Source of the DNA: Serripes groenlandicus
Taxonomy: Eukaryota > Mollusca > Bivalvia > Cardiida > Cardiidae
Reading direction: 5' to 3'
Length of the DNA: 64,000 nucleotides
Assembly: GCA_031761405.1 (NCBI GenBank)
Contig: JASEVX010000013.1
Span: forward strand, 54,613,136-54,677,135
Shown: piece after piece, positions 45,240 through 56,976 of the stretch
How the letters are laid out: each line of letters begins with the position of its first letter
Position numbering within the stretch: position 1 is the first letter of the stretch
Position numbers and translations under genes: made by a program
Notes under the pieces: model-generated
Seen by the model: only the letters and a program-made list of their open reading frames with translations
Database searches by the model: none
What the model was told of the DNA's origin: nothing

Positions 45240-46840
45240 ACAGGCGACTCATAAAATATTAATGACTAATGACTATATAGCATTTCCCAACTCTGATTAG
45301 CGTAACTTAGGCCTCAATGATAAAGGGGAAAGCAGCTGGGTTTTTTAACTACAATACGTGTGTCCAGGCACGTAGCTGCTGTTACGCCAAAAAGCCCAAG
45401 CTTGTACATTATTTTCTTGATTCTACTTTTCTTCATATCAATAATTAATTCATTAAAGTACATGCATGATTTCTGTATAGCGGCTTGCAAATCCTATTCG
45501 GTCCAGCTACGCGCCTGGTGTCAGAGAGTTTTTTTATGTTATAGTAATATACTTAAAAACCTGTTAACTTAATGAAAAATTTAACTCTTTGGAAAATCAG
45601 TAACAATAACACGAGTCAACACACATTTTAAAACAAAAATTGCATCACACATCAATTAAATATCCTTTCCCAGATACAAAAGAAAGACGACTTTATTGAG
45701 GTGTTATTAAGGCATATTTCTATAAATGAAAGTTATTGAAAGGAGTTTGTAACACTTTAACGAAAGTAGAAATAGCTGTCAAAATGAGTACAAAATAACT
45801 AGGGTACGAAGATAACTTTGTTTCAAATAAACAACATGGCAGATTGACAGTTCAATTGAACAATCACATTTTTTTATTAAAGCAAAACACAGAAATAATA
45901 CTTACAGAGAGGCTATGCAACTTATTTCAAAACACCGAAATTGCATATAAAAGGAAAAACGAAAAACATAACAGGTTTGCACGCTCGGGATACGTGGGAA
46001 ATACCGGAATACATTGAAATATACCGAAATATACTGAATATATACCGAAATACTCTGAATTACACTCGTGTAGTACACAAATAAGCAGTTTTGAATCGAC
46101 ATACAGCACAGAAAAGTATTGTCTTTCATTACTTCATATTTGTTGAAATTTTCCTGGGTTGGATTCCATCTTGTCAGCTGACAACTTTACACCCGTTTTA
46201 TCCTTTTGACAGGATTGTGTATTTCACACTTTACTTGTTTTATTGTTGTGTAGTGTTAATTCATTTTTTAATCGGACTGACCAACAACTCTAAGCGGTAT
46301 TGATACATATAAAAGGCCATGAGTCGATTCAAAAATGCTTATTTGTGTAATAACACAAGTGTATTTCAGTATATTAAAGTCTATTTCTGTATATTCAGTA
46401 TATTCCGGTATTAACACGTACCCCATATTTGAAGTTACCTACTACATATGGGAATTTCCGGTAGCATATGTTAGTATATTCTTGCGCTATAAAAGACCAT
46501 CAATTATACATATGTCAATGCGCTTTTGAAGATTAATTAAATCCTAATTATATTTTTTTCAATTTTCAGCAATTACTGGGTTCCTTTGATTGTACTTCAA
46601 GCGTAAGCGTTTAAAATCAGGTACTACATTGCGCGTAGGCTAATCATTTGGTACCGGTGTATCGGCAAATCGGTTGTGTGTACTTCGGTCGAAATAAGTG
46701 TAAGGATCAATTCTACCGCGTTCGATTATTTAAAACACTCTATTACATATCAATACGAAATTCCTTTCCAAAAACTAGACGACACTATACAACTTATAAG
46801 ATAACTATTGTGTTTCTTTATCAATAAGGCTGAATTATTT
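45240..46840. other. Intergenic, weak inverted ATACCGAAATA repeats
   Basis: Short AAATACCGGAATACATTGAA / TATACCGAAATA units at about 45998-46060 have opposite-strand relatives at about 46360-46415 (TATTTCAGTATATT, AGTATATTCCGGTATT). Otherwise nothing. Confidence 0.45.
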
Positions 46841-47488
46841 GAAAATGCAGTGCATATTGGTAGAACTACATTCAGGCGTAGGCAACATGAGAACTGGAAT
46901 TAACGAGGTTAGCCCTGAGTTTCCCGTAACTATACTTCTTTGGTAAACCAAAGAAATAAAAACAGACCAGAGTTATGTACCTAGTACTTTGCCGTTCTCC
47001 TGTTCACACGGGTATAATTGTGACCACTTTGATATAAATCTGCCATACAGAAACAACGTGTTAATCAATACATGCAATCCATGACGGACGGACGAATGCA
47101 CATTCAAGCAGACAGCCGGCCGGACGCCGGATTATACCTCCAAGCTTTACAGACGGAGACAACTCATAAAGTATTGATTACAGAAGACTGGTTCGATGCG
47201 TCAAAACACGTCAGCTTAGATTATGGTATTTGTAAAGTATTTGCTATTTAATTGTATCTCCGAAACGGGACCGGACCGTCAAGGTTAATTTTCAAAAACC
47301 TATTTAGACTACATTTCTAGTTTATTTGTCAACAGATACATCTAGGACTATATTACACGTTGATGAACGTTGAGTCTTCAATTAACGCAAAAGCATATAC
47401 ATTATAATTTTAGTCCCAAAATCGCTAGAAGCTTCTCAATTATAAAATAAATAATGACCTTGCGGTTATAACTCGGATGTGTTGACAA

Positions 47489-47712
47489 ATTCGGCCGAAT
47501 TTCTTTCCGACGTTTGACAAAAGTCAATGCGACATACGTCATTCGTCTTTCACCAATGGGCTAAGTCAATGTGGAAACGCAGCCAGTTGCTTGGGAAGAT
47601 TGTTGTGAGGAGTACTGGTTTGAGAAAACCAGGAAATACATTTGTAGGTGAACTGGCCGCCGTGATATGACTGAAGAAATATTAAAAACGGCGTTAAACC
47701 CCAATCAATCAT
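47489..47712 (+). mobile_element. SINE-B, head missing (copy 1)
   Basis: TTTCCGACGTTTGACAAAAG, CACCAATGGGCTAAGTCAAT, GGTGAACTGGCCGCCGTGAT and AAAACGGCGTTAAACCCC with a short AATC tail. The same element is at about 52486-52709 in copy 2. Confidence 0.8.
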
Positions 47713-48244
47713 TGTTGAAATTAGCTTATCTATAATTTGTAGATTTAATTTCTATTTGCTAGTAGGGTCTACATACAGCGACATATGAGAATATTCAACA
47801 CAAAACGCGACCTGTTTTACCAACAATTCCCCAGTAGCGGTGAGACCGTTTGTAACATTATTTCATGGCATGTATACACAGTATGACCTCTCTCTTTGGA
47901 CGAATTATGTTGTAACAAGTTTGTTTACAGTATTCCTTAACCTTGACCACATAGACTAAATATACAGCAAACAACATTGAACTAAGGCATAACTATTGAC
48001 CTGGATTAATAAAAGTATGATTTTGAAAACATTGTTAAGGTTAGTCAAATGTGTCTAAAAGGGGCAAAGGTTAAAATAATAACTGTAGACAAATGTTTTC
48101 GTTATCTAGGTTATAGAAACAAATTGATTCATGTTTCAAAGCATTGTTTGAAAAGGAGGAATTGCTCATTGTCAGCAATTGCTCCGTTTGCAAATATACT
48201 TTCAACATTTGTTTGTAACTAAGTAGCTATAACGGGAACGGTTC

Positions 48245-48760
48245 AACCCTTTCCCGCTTACAGTCGCTTTTTGACGCATGTGCAGCAGACGGCTGCAGAA
48301 TTGTTTATCATGACCCATTTCCTCTTTTTCCACAAAGGTTTCAACTATATATTTTTCCCCTTGATGTAAGGCAAAATTGCTCGTAATCATTCATCTCTAG
48401 CATGTTATTCAAAATGTGTCCGGAAGAGAGAAAGAGGGAAAGAACGTCCATAGTAAAACGTTTAAATATGAAAAGAATTAATTTGAAACGTGTTTGAAAG
48501 CATTGTGTGAAAAGGAGGAATTGCTCATTGTCAGCAATAGCTCCATTTTCAACAATATTTTTTAAATACTCGAACTGTTACAGTATCACGGAAAGGGTTC
48601 CGCTTCCATGGGAAGGATGTAACCATTTTCCGCCTACAGACGCTTACAGACGCATGTGCAGCAGACGACAATCGAAAACATTGTGACAAAAGGGGTAATT
48701 GCTTTTCGTAGGCAATTTCTACTTTTGCCACAATGGTTTCAACTCCTTTCAATAATTTTA
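48245..48760. mobile_element. Two MITE-3 copies (copy 1)
   Basis: AACCCTTTCCCGCTTACAGT at 48245 and CAGACGCATGTGCAGCAGAC at about 48650 mark two members, with GGAGGAATTGCTCATTGTCA hairpin cores at about 48155 and 48515. The second ends CTACTTTTGCCACAATGG. Repeated at +5,033 bp. Confidence 0.6.
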
Positions 48761-49345
48761 TTTACAGTGCTTTGCACATTTCTCTATAAGTCGACTGTTG
48801 TAAACTAATGGGGTCACAGAACGGTCGACGTTACCTCGCACTACTGACATTGAGGTCAACCATAGTTCAGAGTGTGTTTCACTCATAGAAACTATTTTGT
48901 CTCATAAAATTATGCAAGCGGAGGGTTTTGTGATTCGGTCGAACCAATGAAATCGTTGAAAAGGCAGATTATAACCAATCAAAACTCGATTTTGGTGTAG
49001 GTATACACATGTAGACTGCGGTTGCAGCTTTAATCCGACTTTTCGAAAGGAGCTTCGCTATGGGATAGGGCGAAACGCCCCTATCCCAAAAAGAAATGAT
49101 ATAACTTAAATAATAATGAAACCAAGTCGGGTTGGCCCATTGTTGGTATGGGATACATTTGAAATCCAAGATGGCCGCTGTTGAGGGATTATGAAAAAGT
49201 GCCATCATTGGTTTTCATGTTCCCCGATAGTCTAAACATAATCCCTGAAAGTTTCAAAGAGTATACCAAAAATTACATATGGGACACATTTGTTTTGCTA
49301 CACAAGACTGTGGACTAGGGACTCAATATTGTATATATCAATGAT

Positions 49346-49576
49346 TTTATTTATTTATTGGGGTTTAACACCGTTTTCAACAATGTTTCAAGCATATCAC
49401 GGTGGACATATCACCTACTGGTGTGTGTCCTAGCGTTCTCACACCAGTACTTCACACAACATACTTTCCAAGAAACTGGCTGCTTTTACCACATAGACTG
49501 TTAGCCCATTGGTGAAAGACGAGTGACGCTTGTCACAGTGACTATTGTCAAACGTCGGAAAGAATGTTGGCCAATG
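49346..49576 (-). mobile_element. SINE-B, minus strand (copy 1)
   Basis: ATTGGGGTTTAACACCGTTT (tail side), TCTCACACCAGTACTTCACA and CAAACGTCGGAAAGAATGTTGG. With the next element it forms a head-to-head inverted SINE pair. Confidence 0.85.
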
Positions 49577-49629
49577 GTTACATATAACACGACGTTGGCC
49601 GGCTAATTATATACTTGTCTTGGCACGGG

Positions 49630-49966
49630 TTTATCAATCGTAGTGGTATATCACGCGGGCTTTCAATCCAGGGGTTATAAGTTCGAATCCCAGCTCGGCC
49701 AACATTCTTTCCGACGTCTGACAAAAGTCACTGTGACAAGCGTAATTCGTTCAAGTCTTTCACCAATGGGTTAACAGTTTATGTGGAAAAATAGCCAGTT
49801 GCCTGGAAAGTATGTTGTGTGGAGTTCTGGTGTGAGCAAACCAGGAAACATATGATTAGGTGAACTGGCCGCCGTGATATGATTGAACAATTGTTGAAAA
49901 CGGTGTTAAACCCCAATCAATCAATCAATCAATCAATCAGCAATCAATCAATCAATCAAGCAAGCC

Positions 49967-50012
<46 letters not shown>

Positions 50013-50055
50013 CAATCAATCAATCAAGCAAGCAATCAATCACTCAATCAATCTC
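49630..50055 (+). mobile_element. SINE-B with long (AATC)n tail (copy 1)
   Basis: B box GTTCGAATCCC, then GCTCGGCCAACATTCTTTCC, the body and AACGGTGTTAAACCCC, followed by about 140 bp of imperfect AATC repeats. The NQSINQS reading frame is only the tail. This tract differs by one unit between the two 5-kb copies. Confidence 0.88.
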
Positions 50056-50091
50056 TGCAACCCTGAACACCATGGAGGGTAACTCTGTTAA

Positions 50092-50295
50092 CACTTTCCC
50101 ACATACATAGGCTTTCTGATTCTACTGCAGCAATCGTCTTTTGAAAACATTGTGGCATAAGTGCAATGAGGATAATGAGCAATTTCTCCATTTGCCACAA
50201 CGTTTTCAACTACATTCATACGTAATACATCGCTTTATAGATGTTTTTCTATATGTAGTCTAGATGTTTATAAAGTCGTTTGCTGCGGAATGGTT
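50092..50295. mobile_element. MITE-3 (copy 1)
   Basis: ACACTTTCCCACATACATAG and CTGCAGCAATCGTCTTTTGA at the left, core GGATAATGAGCAATTTCTCC, and AAAGTCGTTTGCTGC at the right. Repeated at 55121-55324. Confidence 0.65.
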
Positions 50296-50330
50296 GTATG
50301 TTGTGAAGGGTTATACATGCATGCTGATAT

Positions 50331-50592
50331 GAAACGTCCCGTAAGAAAACCAACATTATGGACTCTGCGTGAAGTATCGACCCGGATCAGCCTAAGCATG
50401 CCGCGCATGCTTACCCAGATAAACACTTTTCGCCTCCTGTGGATTTTCTGTTTCATTAGCCATTACTCTATACATCTTTCCCTCCTGAGACGGAATGTGT
50501 CGGCCCGGATTAGTCTGCGCGGACTGCGCAGGCTGATCTGGGTCGATACATTACGCAGAGGCCATAATGTTGGATTTCCTGCTGGACGGCTC
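50331..50592. mobile_element. MITE-1, full-length (copy 1)
   Basis: Begins GAAACGTCCCGTAAGAAAAC and ends GGACGGCTC. ATAT is present on both flanks. Internal CGGATCAGCCTAAGCATGCC and GGCCCGGATTAGTCTGCGCG blocks as in other members. Confidence 0.85.
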
Positions 50593-50808
50593 ATATGTGT
50601 GGCTCTTTTTACACTTATTGTGATATAAGTAGTTTCATTTTTCCAGAATTATATTTGATTTTATAAAGATGGAACAATTATTTAGTGTTATTATTTTGTT
50701 CAAAGATTGTATTTCATGTCAGGCTGTGGCATTGATAAAGAACTCCGTATATCAAGGATTTTGGGTTAAACAGATCTTACGCATGTCCAAAAGGAAGGCG
50801 AAAGTGCA

Positions 50809-51078
50809 ATATTAAAATATCGCGTTTTAGCGCTATTAATATCGTGTTTTCGCCCTACTGACCGCGAAGGCGAAAACGCGAAAACACGATAAGAGAGCGC
50901 GAAAACACGATGCTAAAAATATCGCGTTTTCGTCCTATTAATATCGTGTTTTCGCGGTCAGAAGGCCGAAAACACGATATTAATAGTGCTAAAACGCGAT
51001 ATTTTTCGCATCGTGTTTTCACGTTAATGTATCATGTTTTCGCGATTTTGCCCTTAGGGGGACAGCGCGAAACCACGA
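50809..51078. repeat. Cluster of GCGAAAACACGAT inverted repeats (copy 1)
   Basis: AAATATCGCGTTTTAGCGCT..ATCGTGTTTTCG at about 50816-50853 is repeated inverted at about 50968-51005, giving arms of about 38 bp with one mismatch. GCGAAAACACGAT and its complement recur several times between and after them. It is much richer in CpG than its surroundings. Confidence 0.8.
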
Positions 51079-51234
51079 TGGCCATAAGGGAAGTCCGTAC
51101 TTTTTAAGTTCCTACGATTTCGCATGAAAGTCCCCACACAGAGATACAACTGGACCACCTCTAATCTGATCGTGGGTATTCCTTTCTCTACATGTTATAA
51201 GTTCAAGAATCATTGAAGCGCCTGGGCAGTAGGT

Positions 51235-51614
51235 ATGACTCAAAAGTTACTTTACCAAGGATGTCATTTTACCGTAATTACAATGAATATAAGAAGCCAA
51301 ACTCCGAACTATGACTCAAAAGTTACTTTACCAAGGATGTCATTTTACCGTAATTACAATGAATATAAGAAGCCAAACTCCGAACTATGACTCAAAAGTT
51401 ACTTTACCAAGAATGTCATTTTACCGTAATTACAATGAATATAAGAAGCCAAACTCCGAACTATGACTCAAAAGTTACTTTACCAAGGATGTCATATTAC
51501 CGTAATTACTATGAATATAAGAAGCCAAACTCCGAACTATGACTCAAAAGTTACTTTACCAAGGATGTCATATTACCGTAATTACTATGAATATAAGAAG
51601 CCAAACTCCGAACT
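51235..51614 (+). repeat. 76-bp tandem array, five units (copy 1)
   Basis: Exactly five 76-bp units beginning ATGACTCAAAAGTTACTTTA. The last two differ by the same changes (GTCATATTACC, TTACTATGAA), so they arose by duplicating one another. Overlapping ORFs of 75 and 82 residues are repeat artefacts. Repeated at 56264-56643. Confidence 0.93.
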
Positions 51615-51648
51615 TCGAATTTCGGTTTGCGTGGCCCCAATATCATAT

Positions 51649-51845
51649 GAGCCGTCACGCGAGAAAACCAACATTAAAGCCTCTGCGTAATGTATCGACC
51701 CAGATCAGCCTGTGCAGTCCGGACAGACTGATCCGGGCCGACACATTCAGTCTCAGTGGAATAGAGGTACAGAGTAATGCTTCCTGAAACAATAAAATTC
51801 ACAGGAGGCGAAAAGTGTCTACCCGGGTAAGCCTGCGCGGCATGC
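51649..51845. mobile_element. MITE-1 truncated by the duplication junction
   Basis: Left TIR GAGCCGTCACGCGAGAAAAC and the interior as far as GCCTGCGCGGCATGC, then an abrupt switch to AGTGCATATTGG of the next 5-kb copy. The intact counterpart is at 56678-56940. Confidence 0.92.
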
Positions 51846-54378
51846 AGTGCATATTGGTAGAACTACATTCAGGCGTAGGCAACATGAGAACTGGAATTAA
51901 CGAGGTTAGCCCTGAGTTTCCCGTAACTATACTTCTTTGGTAAACCAAAGAAATAAAAACAGACCAGAGTTATGTACCTAGTACTTTGCCGTTCTCCTGT
52001 TCACACGGGTATAATTGTGACCACTTTGATATAAATCTGCCATACAGAAACAACGTGTTAATCAATACATGCAATCCATGACGGACGGACGAATGCACAT
52101 TCAAGCAGACAGCCGGCCGGACGCCGGATTATACCTCCAAGCTTTACAGACGGAGACAACTCATAAAGTATTGATTACAGAAGACTGGTTCGATGCGTCA
52201 AAACACGTCAGCTTAGATTATGGTATTTGTAAAGTATTTGCTATTTAATTGTATCTCCGAAACGGGACCGGACCGTCAAGGTTAATTTTCAAAAACCTAT
52301 TTAGACTACATTTCTAGTTTATTTGTCAACAGATACATCTAGGACTATATTACACGTTGATGAACGTTGAGTCTTCAATTAACGCAAAAGCATATACATT
52401 ATAATTTTAGTCCCAAAATCGCTAGAAGCTTCTCAATTATAAAATAAATAATGACCTTGCGGTTATAACTCGGATGTGTTGACAAATTCGGCCGAATTTC
52501 TTTCCGACGTTTGACAAAAGTCAATGCGACATACGTCATTCGTCTTTCACCAATGGGCTAAGTCAATGTGGAAACGCAGCCAGTTGCTTGGGAAGATTGT
52601 TGTGAGGAGTACTGGTTTGAGAAAACCAGGAAATACATTTGTAGGTGAACTGGCCGCCGTGATATGACTGAAGAAATATTAAAAACGGCGTTAAACCCCA
52701 ATCAATCATTGTTGAAATTAGCTTATCTATAATTTGTAGATTTAATTTCTATTTGCTAGTAGGGTCTACATACAGCGACATATGAGAATATTCAACACAA
52801 AACGCGACCTGTTTTACCAACAATTCCCCAGTAGCGGTGAGACCGTTTGTAACATTATTTCATGGCATGTATACACAGTATGACCTCTCTCTTTGGACGA
52901 ATTATGTTGTAACAAGTTTGTTTACAGTATTCCTTAACCTTGACCACATAGACTAAATATACAGCAAACAACATTGAACTAAGGCATAACTATTGACCTG
53001 GATTAATAAAAGTATGATTTTGAAAACATTGTGGAAAAAGACAAACTTGTTGATTATCATTCATTTGTTAAGGTTAGTCAAATGTGTCTAAAAGGGGCAA
53101 AGGTTAAAATAATAACTGTAGACAAATGTTTTCGTTATCTAGGTTATAGAAACAAATTGATTCATGTTTCAAAGCATTGTTTGAAAAGGAGGAATTGCTC
53201 ATTGTCAGCAATTGCTCCGTTTGCAAATATACTTTCAACATTTGTTTGTAACTAAGTAGCTATAACGGGAACGGTTCAACCCTTTCCCGCTTACAGTCGC
53301 TTTTTGACGCATGTGCAGCAGACGGCTGCAGAATTGTTTATCATGACCCATTTCCTCTTTTTCCACAAAGGTTTCAACTATATATTTTTCCCCTTGATGT
53401 AAGGCAAAATTGCTCGTAATCATTCATCTCTAGCATGTTATTCAAAATGTGTCCGGAAGAGAGAAAGAGGGAAAGAACGTCCATAGTAAAACGTTTAAAT
53501 ATGAAAAGAATTAATTTGAAACGTGTTTGAAAGCATTGTGTGAAAAGGAGGAATTGCTCATTGTCAGCAATAGCTCCATTTTCAACAATATTTTTTAAAT
53601 ACTCGAACTGTTACAGTATCACGGAAAGGGTTCCGCTTCCATGGGAAGGATGTAACCATTTTCCGCCTACAGACGCTTACAGACGCATGTGCAGCAGACG
53701 ACAATCGAAAACATTGTGACAAAAGGGGTAATTGCTTTTCGTAGGCAATTTCTACTTTTGCCACAATGGTTTCAACTCCTTTCAATAATTTTATTTACAG
53801 TGCTTTGCACATTTCTCTATAAGTCGACTGTTGTAAACTAATGGGGTCACAGAACGGTCGACGTTACCTCGCACTACTGACATTGAGGTCAACCATAGTT
53901 CAGAGTGTGTTTCACTCATAGAAACTATTTTGTCTCATAAAATTATGCAAGCGGAGGGTTTTGTGATTCGGTCGAACCAATGAAATCGTTGAAAAGGCAG
54001 ATTATAACCAATCAAAACTCGATTTTGGTGTAGGTATACACATGTAGACTGCGGTTGCAGCTTTAATCCGACTTTTCGAAAGGAGCTTCGCTATGGGATA
54101 GGGCGAAACGCCCCTATCCCAAAAAGAAATGATATAACTTAAATAATAATGAAACCAAGTCGGGTTGGCCCATTGTTGGTATGGGATACATTTGAAATCC
54201 AAGATGGCCGCTGTTGAGGGATTATGAAAAAGTGCCATCATTGGTTTTCATGTTCCCCGATAGTCTAAACATAATCCCTGAAAGTTTCAAAGAGTATACC
54301 AAAAATTACATATGGGACACATTTGTTTTGCTACACAAGACTGTGGACTAGGGACTCAATATTGTATATATCAATGAT

Positions 54379-54609
54379 TTTATTTATTTATTGGGGTTTA
54401 ACACCGTTTTCAACAATGTTTCAAGCATATCACGGTGGACATATCACCTACTGGTGTGTGTCCTAGCGTTCTCACACCAGTACTTCACACAACATACTTT
54501 CCAAGAAACTGGCTGCTTTTACCACATAGACTGTTAGCCCATTGGTGAAAGACGAGTGACGCTTGTCACAGTGACTATTGTCAAACGTCGGAAAGAATGT
54601 TGGCCAATG
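54379..54609 (-). mobile_element. SINE-B, minus strand (copy 2)
   Basis: Same element as 49346-49576, in the second 5-kb copy. Confidence 0.85.
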
Positions 54610-54662
54610 GTTACATATAACACGACGTTGGCCGGCTAATTATATACTTGTCTTGGCACGGG

Positions 54663-54999
54663 TTTATCAATCGTAGTGGTATATCACGCGGGCTTTCAAT
54701 CCAGGGGTTATAAGTTCGAATCCCAGCTCGGCCAACATTCTTTCCGACGTCTGACAAAAGTCACTGTGACAAGCGTAATTCGTTCAAGTCTTTCACCAAT
54801 GGGTTAACAGTTTATGTGGAAAAATAGCCAGTTGCCTGGAAAGTATGTTGTGTGGAGTTCTGGTGTGAGCAAACCAGGAAACATATGATTAGGTGAACTG
54901 GCCGCCGTGATATGATTGAACAATTGTTGAAAACGGTGTTAAACCCCAATCAATCAATCAATCAATCAATCAGCAATCAATCAATCAATCAAGCAAGCC

Positions 55000-55041
<42 letters not shown>

Positions 55042-55084
55042 CAATCAATCAATCAAGCAAGCAATCAATCACTCAATCAATCTC
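54663..55084 (+). mobile_element. SINE-B with (AATC)n tail (copy 2)
   Basis: Counterpart of 49630-50055, with one AATC unit fewer. Confidence 0.88.
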
Positions 55085-55359
55085 TGCAACCCTGAACACC
55101 ATGGAGGGTAACTCTGTTAACACTTTCCCACATACATAGGCTTTCTGATTCTACTGCAGCAATCGTCTTTTGAAAACATTGTGGCATAAGTGCAATGAGG
55201 ATAATGAGCAATTTCTCCATTTGCCACAACGTTTTCAACTACATTCATACGTAATACATCGCTTTATAGATGTTTTTCTATATGTAGTCTAGATGTTTAT
55301 AAAGTCGTTTGCTGCGGAATGGTTGTATGTTGTGAAGGGTTATACATGCATGCTGATAT

Positions 55360-55621
55360 GAAACGTCCCGTAAGAAAACCAACATTATGGACTCTGCGTG
55401 AAGTATCGACCCGGATCAGCCTAAGCATGCCGCGCATGCTTACCCAGATAAACACTTTTCGCCTCCTGTGGATTTTCTGTTTCATTAGCCATTACTCTAT
55501 ACATCTTTCCCTCCTGAGACGGAATGTGTCGGCCCGGATTAGTCTGCGCGGACTGCGCAGGCTGATCTGGGTCGATACATTACGCAGAGGCCATAATGTT
55601 GGATTTCCTGCTGGACGGCTC
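55360..55621. mobile_element. MITE-1, full-length (copy 2)
   Basis: Counterpart of 50331-50592. Confidence 0.85.
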
Positions 55622-55837
55622 ATATGTGTGGCTCTTTTTACACTTATTGTGATATAAGTAGTTTCATTTTTCCAGAATTATATTTGATTTTATAAAGATG
55701 GAACAATTATTTAGTGTTATTATTTTGTTCAAAGATTGTATTTCATGTCAGGCTGTGGCATTGATAAAGAACTCCGTATATCAAGGATTTTGGGTTAAAC
55801 AGATCTTACGCATGTCCAAAAGGAAGGCGAAAGTGCA

Positions 55838-56107
55838 ATATTAAAATATCGCGTTTTAGCGCTATTAATATCGTGTTTTCGCCCTACTGACCGCGAAGGC
55901 GAAAACGCGAAAACACGATAAGAGAGCGCGAAAACACGATGCTAAAAATATCGCGTTTTCGTCCTATTAATATCGTGTTTTCGCGGTCAGAAGGCCGAAA
56001 ACACGATATTAATAGTGCTAAAACGCGATATTTTTCGCATCGTGTTTTCACGTTAATGTATCATGTTTTCGCGATTTTGCCCTTAGGGGGACAGCGCGAA
56101 ACCACGA
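55838..56107. repeat. GCGAAAACACGAT inverted repeats (copy 2)
   Basis: Counterpart of 50809-51078. Confidence 0.8.
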
Positions 56108-56263
56108 TGGCCATAAGGGAAGTCCGTACTTTTTAAGTTCCTACGATTTCGCATGAAAGTCCCCACACAGAGATACAACTGGACCACCTCTAATCTGATC
56201 GTGGGTATTCCTTTCTCTACATGTTATAAGTTCAAGAATCATTGAAGCGCCTGGGCAGTAGGT

Positions 56264-56643
56264 ATGACTCAAAAGTTACTTTACCAAGGATGTCATTTTA
56301 CCGTAATTACAATGAATATAAGAAGCCAAACTCCGAACTATGACTCAAAAGTTACTTTACCAAGGATGTCATTTTACCGTAATTACAATGAATATAAGAA
56401 GCCAAACTCCGAACTATGACTCAAAAGTTACTTTACCAAGAATGTCATTTTACCGTAATTACAATGAATATAAGAAGCCAAACTCCGAACTATGACTCAA
56501 AAGTTACTTTACCAAGGATGTCATATTACCGTAATTACTATGAATATAAGAAGCCAAACTCCGAACTATGACTCAAAAGTTACTTTACCAAGGATGTCAT
56601 ATTACCGTAATTACTATGAATATAAGAAGCCAAACTCCGAACT
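56264..56643 (+). repeat. 76-bp tandem array, five units (copy 2)
   Basis: Counterpart of 51235-51614, same unit number and same variant order. Confidence 0.93.
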
Positions 56644-56677
56644 TCGAATTTCGGTTTGCGTGGCCCCAATATCATAT

Positions 56678-56940
56678 GAGCCGTCACGCGAGAAAACCAA
56701 CATTAAAGCCTCTGCGTAATGTATCGACCCAGATCAGCCTGTGCAGTCCGGACAGACTGATCCGGGCCGACACATTCAGTCTCAGTGGAATAGAGGTACA
56801 GAGTAATGCTTCCTGAAACAATAAAATTCACAGGAGGCGAAAAGTGTCTACCCGGGTAAGCCTGCGCGGCATGCTTAGTCTGATCGGGGTCGATATTTTA
56901 CGCAGAGTCCACAATGTTGGTTTTATCGCGGACACGACTC
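56678..56940. mobile_element. MITE-1 intact across the duplication end
   Basis: GAGCCGTCACGCGAG to CGCGGACACGACTC, flanked by ATAT. The right breakpoint of the 5-kb unit falls inside it at 56871-56874, so this copy shows the ancestral state. Confidence 0.85.
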
Positions 56941-56976
56941 ATATTAAGACAGGTTCAGGCTACTGTCGACAACATT

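Larger units (their letters stand above)
46845..51841 (+). repeat. Tandem 5-kb duplication, copy 1
   Basis: From ATGCAGTGCATATTGG at 46845 to CTGCGCGGC at 51841, about 4,997 bp. The peptides encoded by every common ORF are identical in copy 2, indicating near-identity over the whole length. Compared with copy 2 it lacks 36 bp after 48014 (between TTGT direct repeats) and has one extra AATC unit in the 49920-50050 tract. No functional gene was recognised inside; contents are SINE-B copies, MITEs and small arrays. Confidence 0.95.
51842..56870 (+). repeat. Tandem 5-kb duplication, copy 2
   Basis: About 5,029 bp, starting ATGCAGTGCATATTGG at 51842 and running to the ATGC at 56871. ATGC is shared by both ends and the junction (46845, 51842, 56871), a 4-bp microhomology. 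It holds the same elements as copy 1 at +4,997 (before the 36-bp indel), +5,033 (after it) and +5,029 (after the AATC tract). It carries the 36 bp at 53029-53064 that copy 1 lacks. Confidence 0.95.

Noticed and set aside
49879..50082. NQSINQS-rich ORF
   Set aside because: Translation of the (AATC)n tail of SINE-B.
50290..50628. 112-codon ORF, identical at 55319
   Set aside because: It runs through MITE-1 TIRs and interior on one strand; the same peptide words (RKPTLWTLR) appear at every MITE-1 copy.
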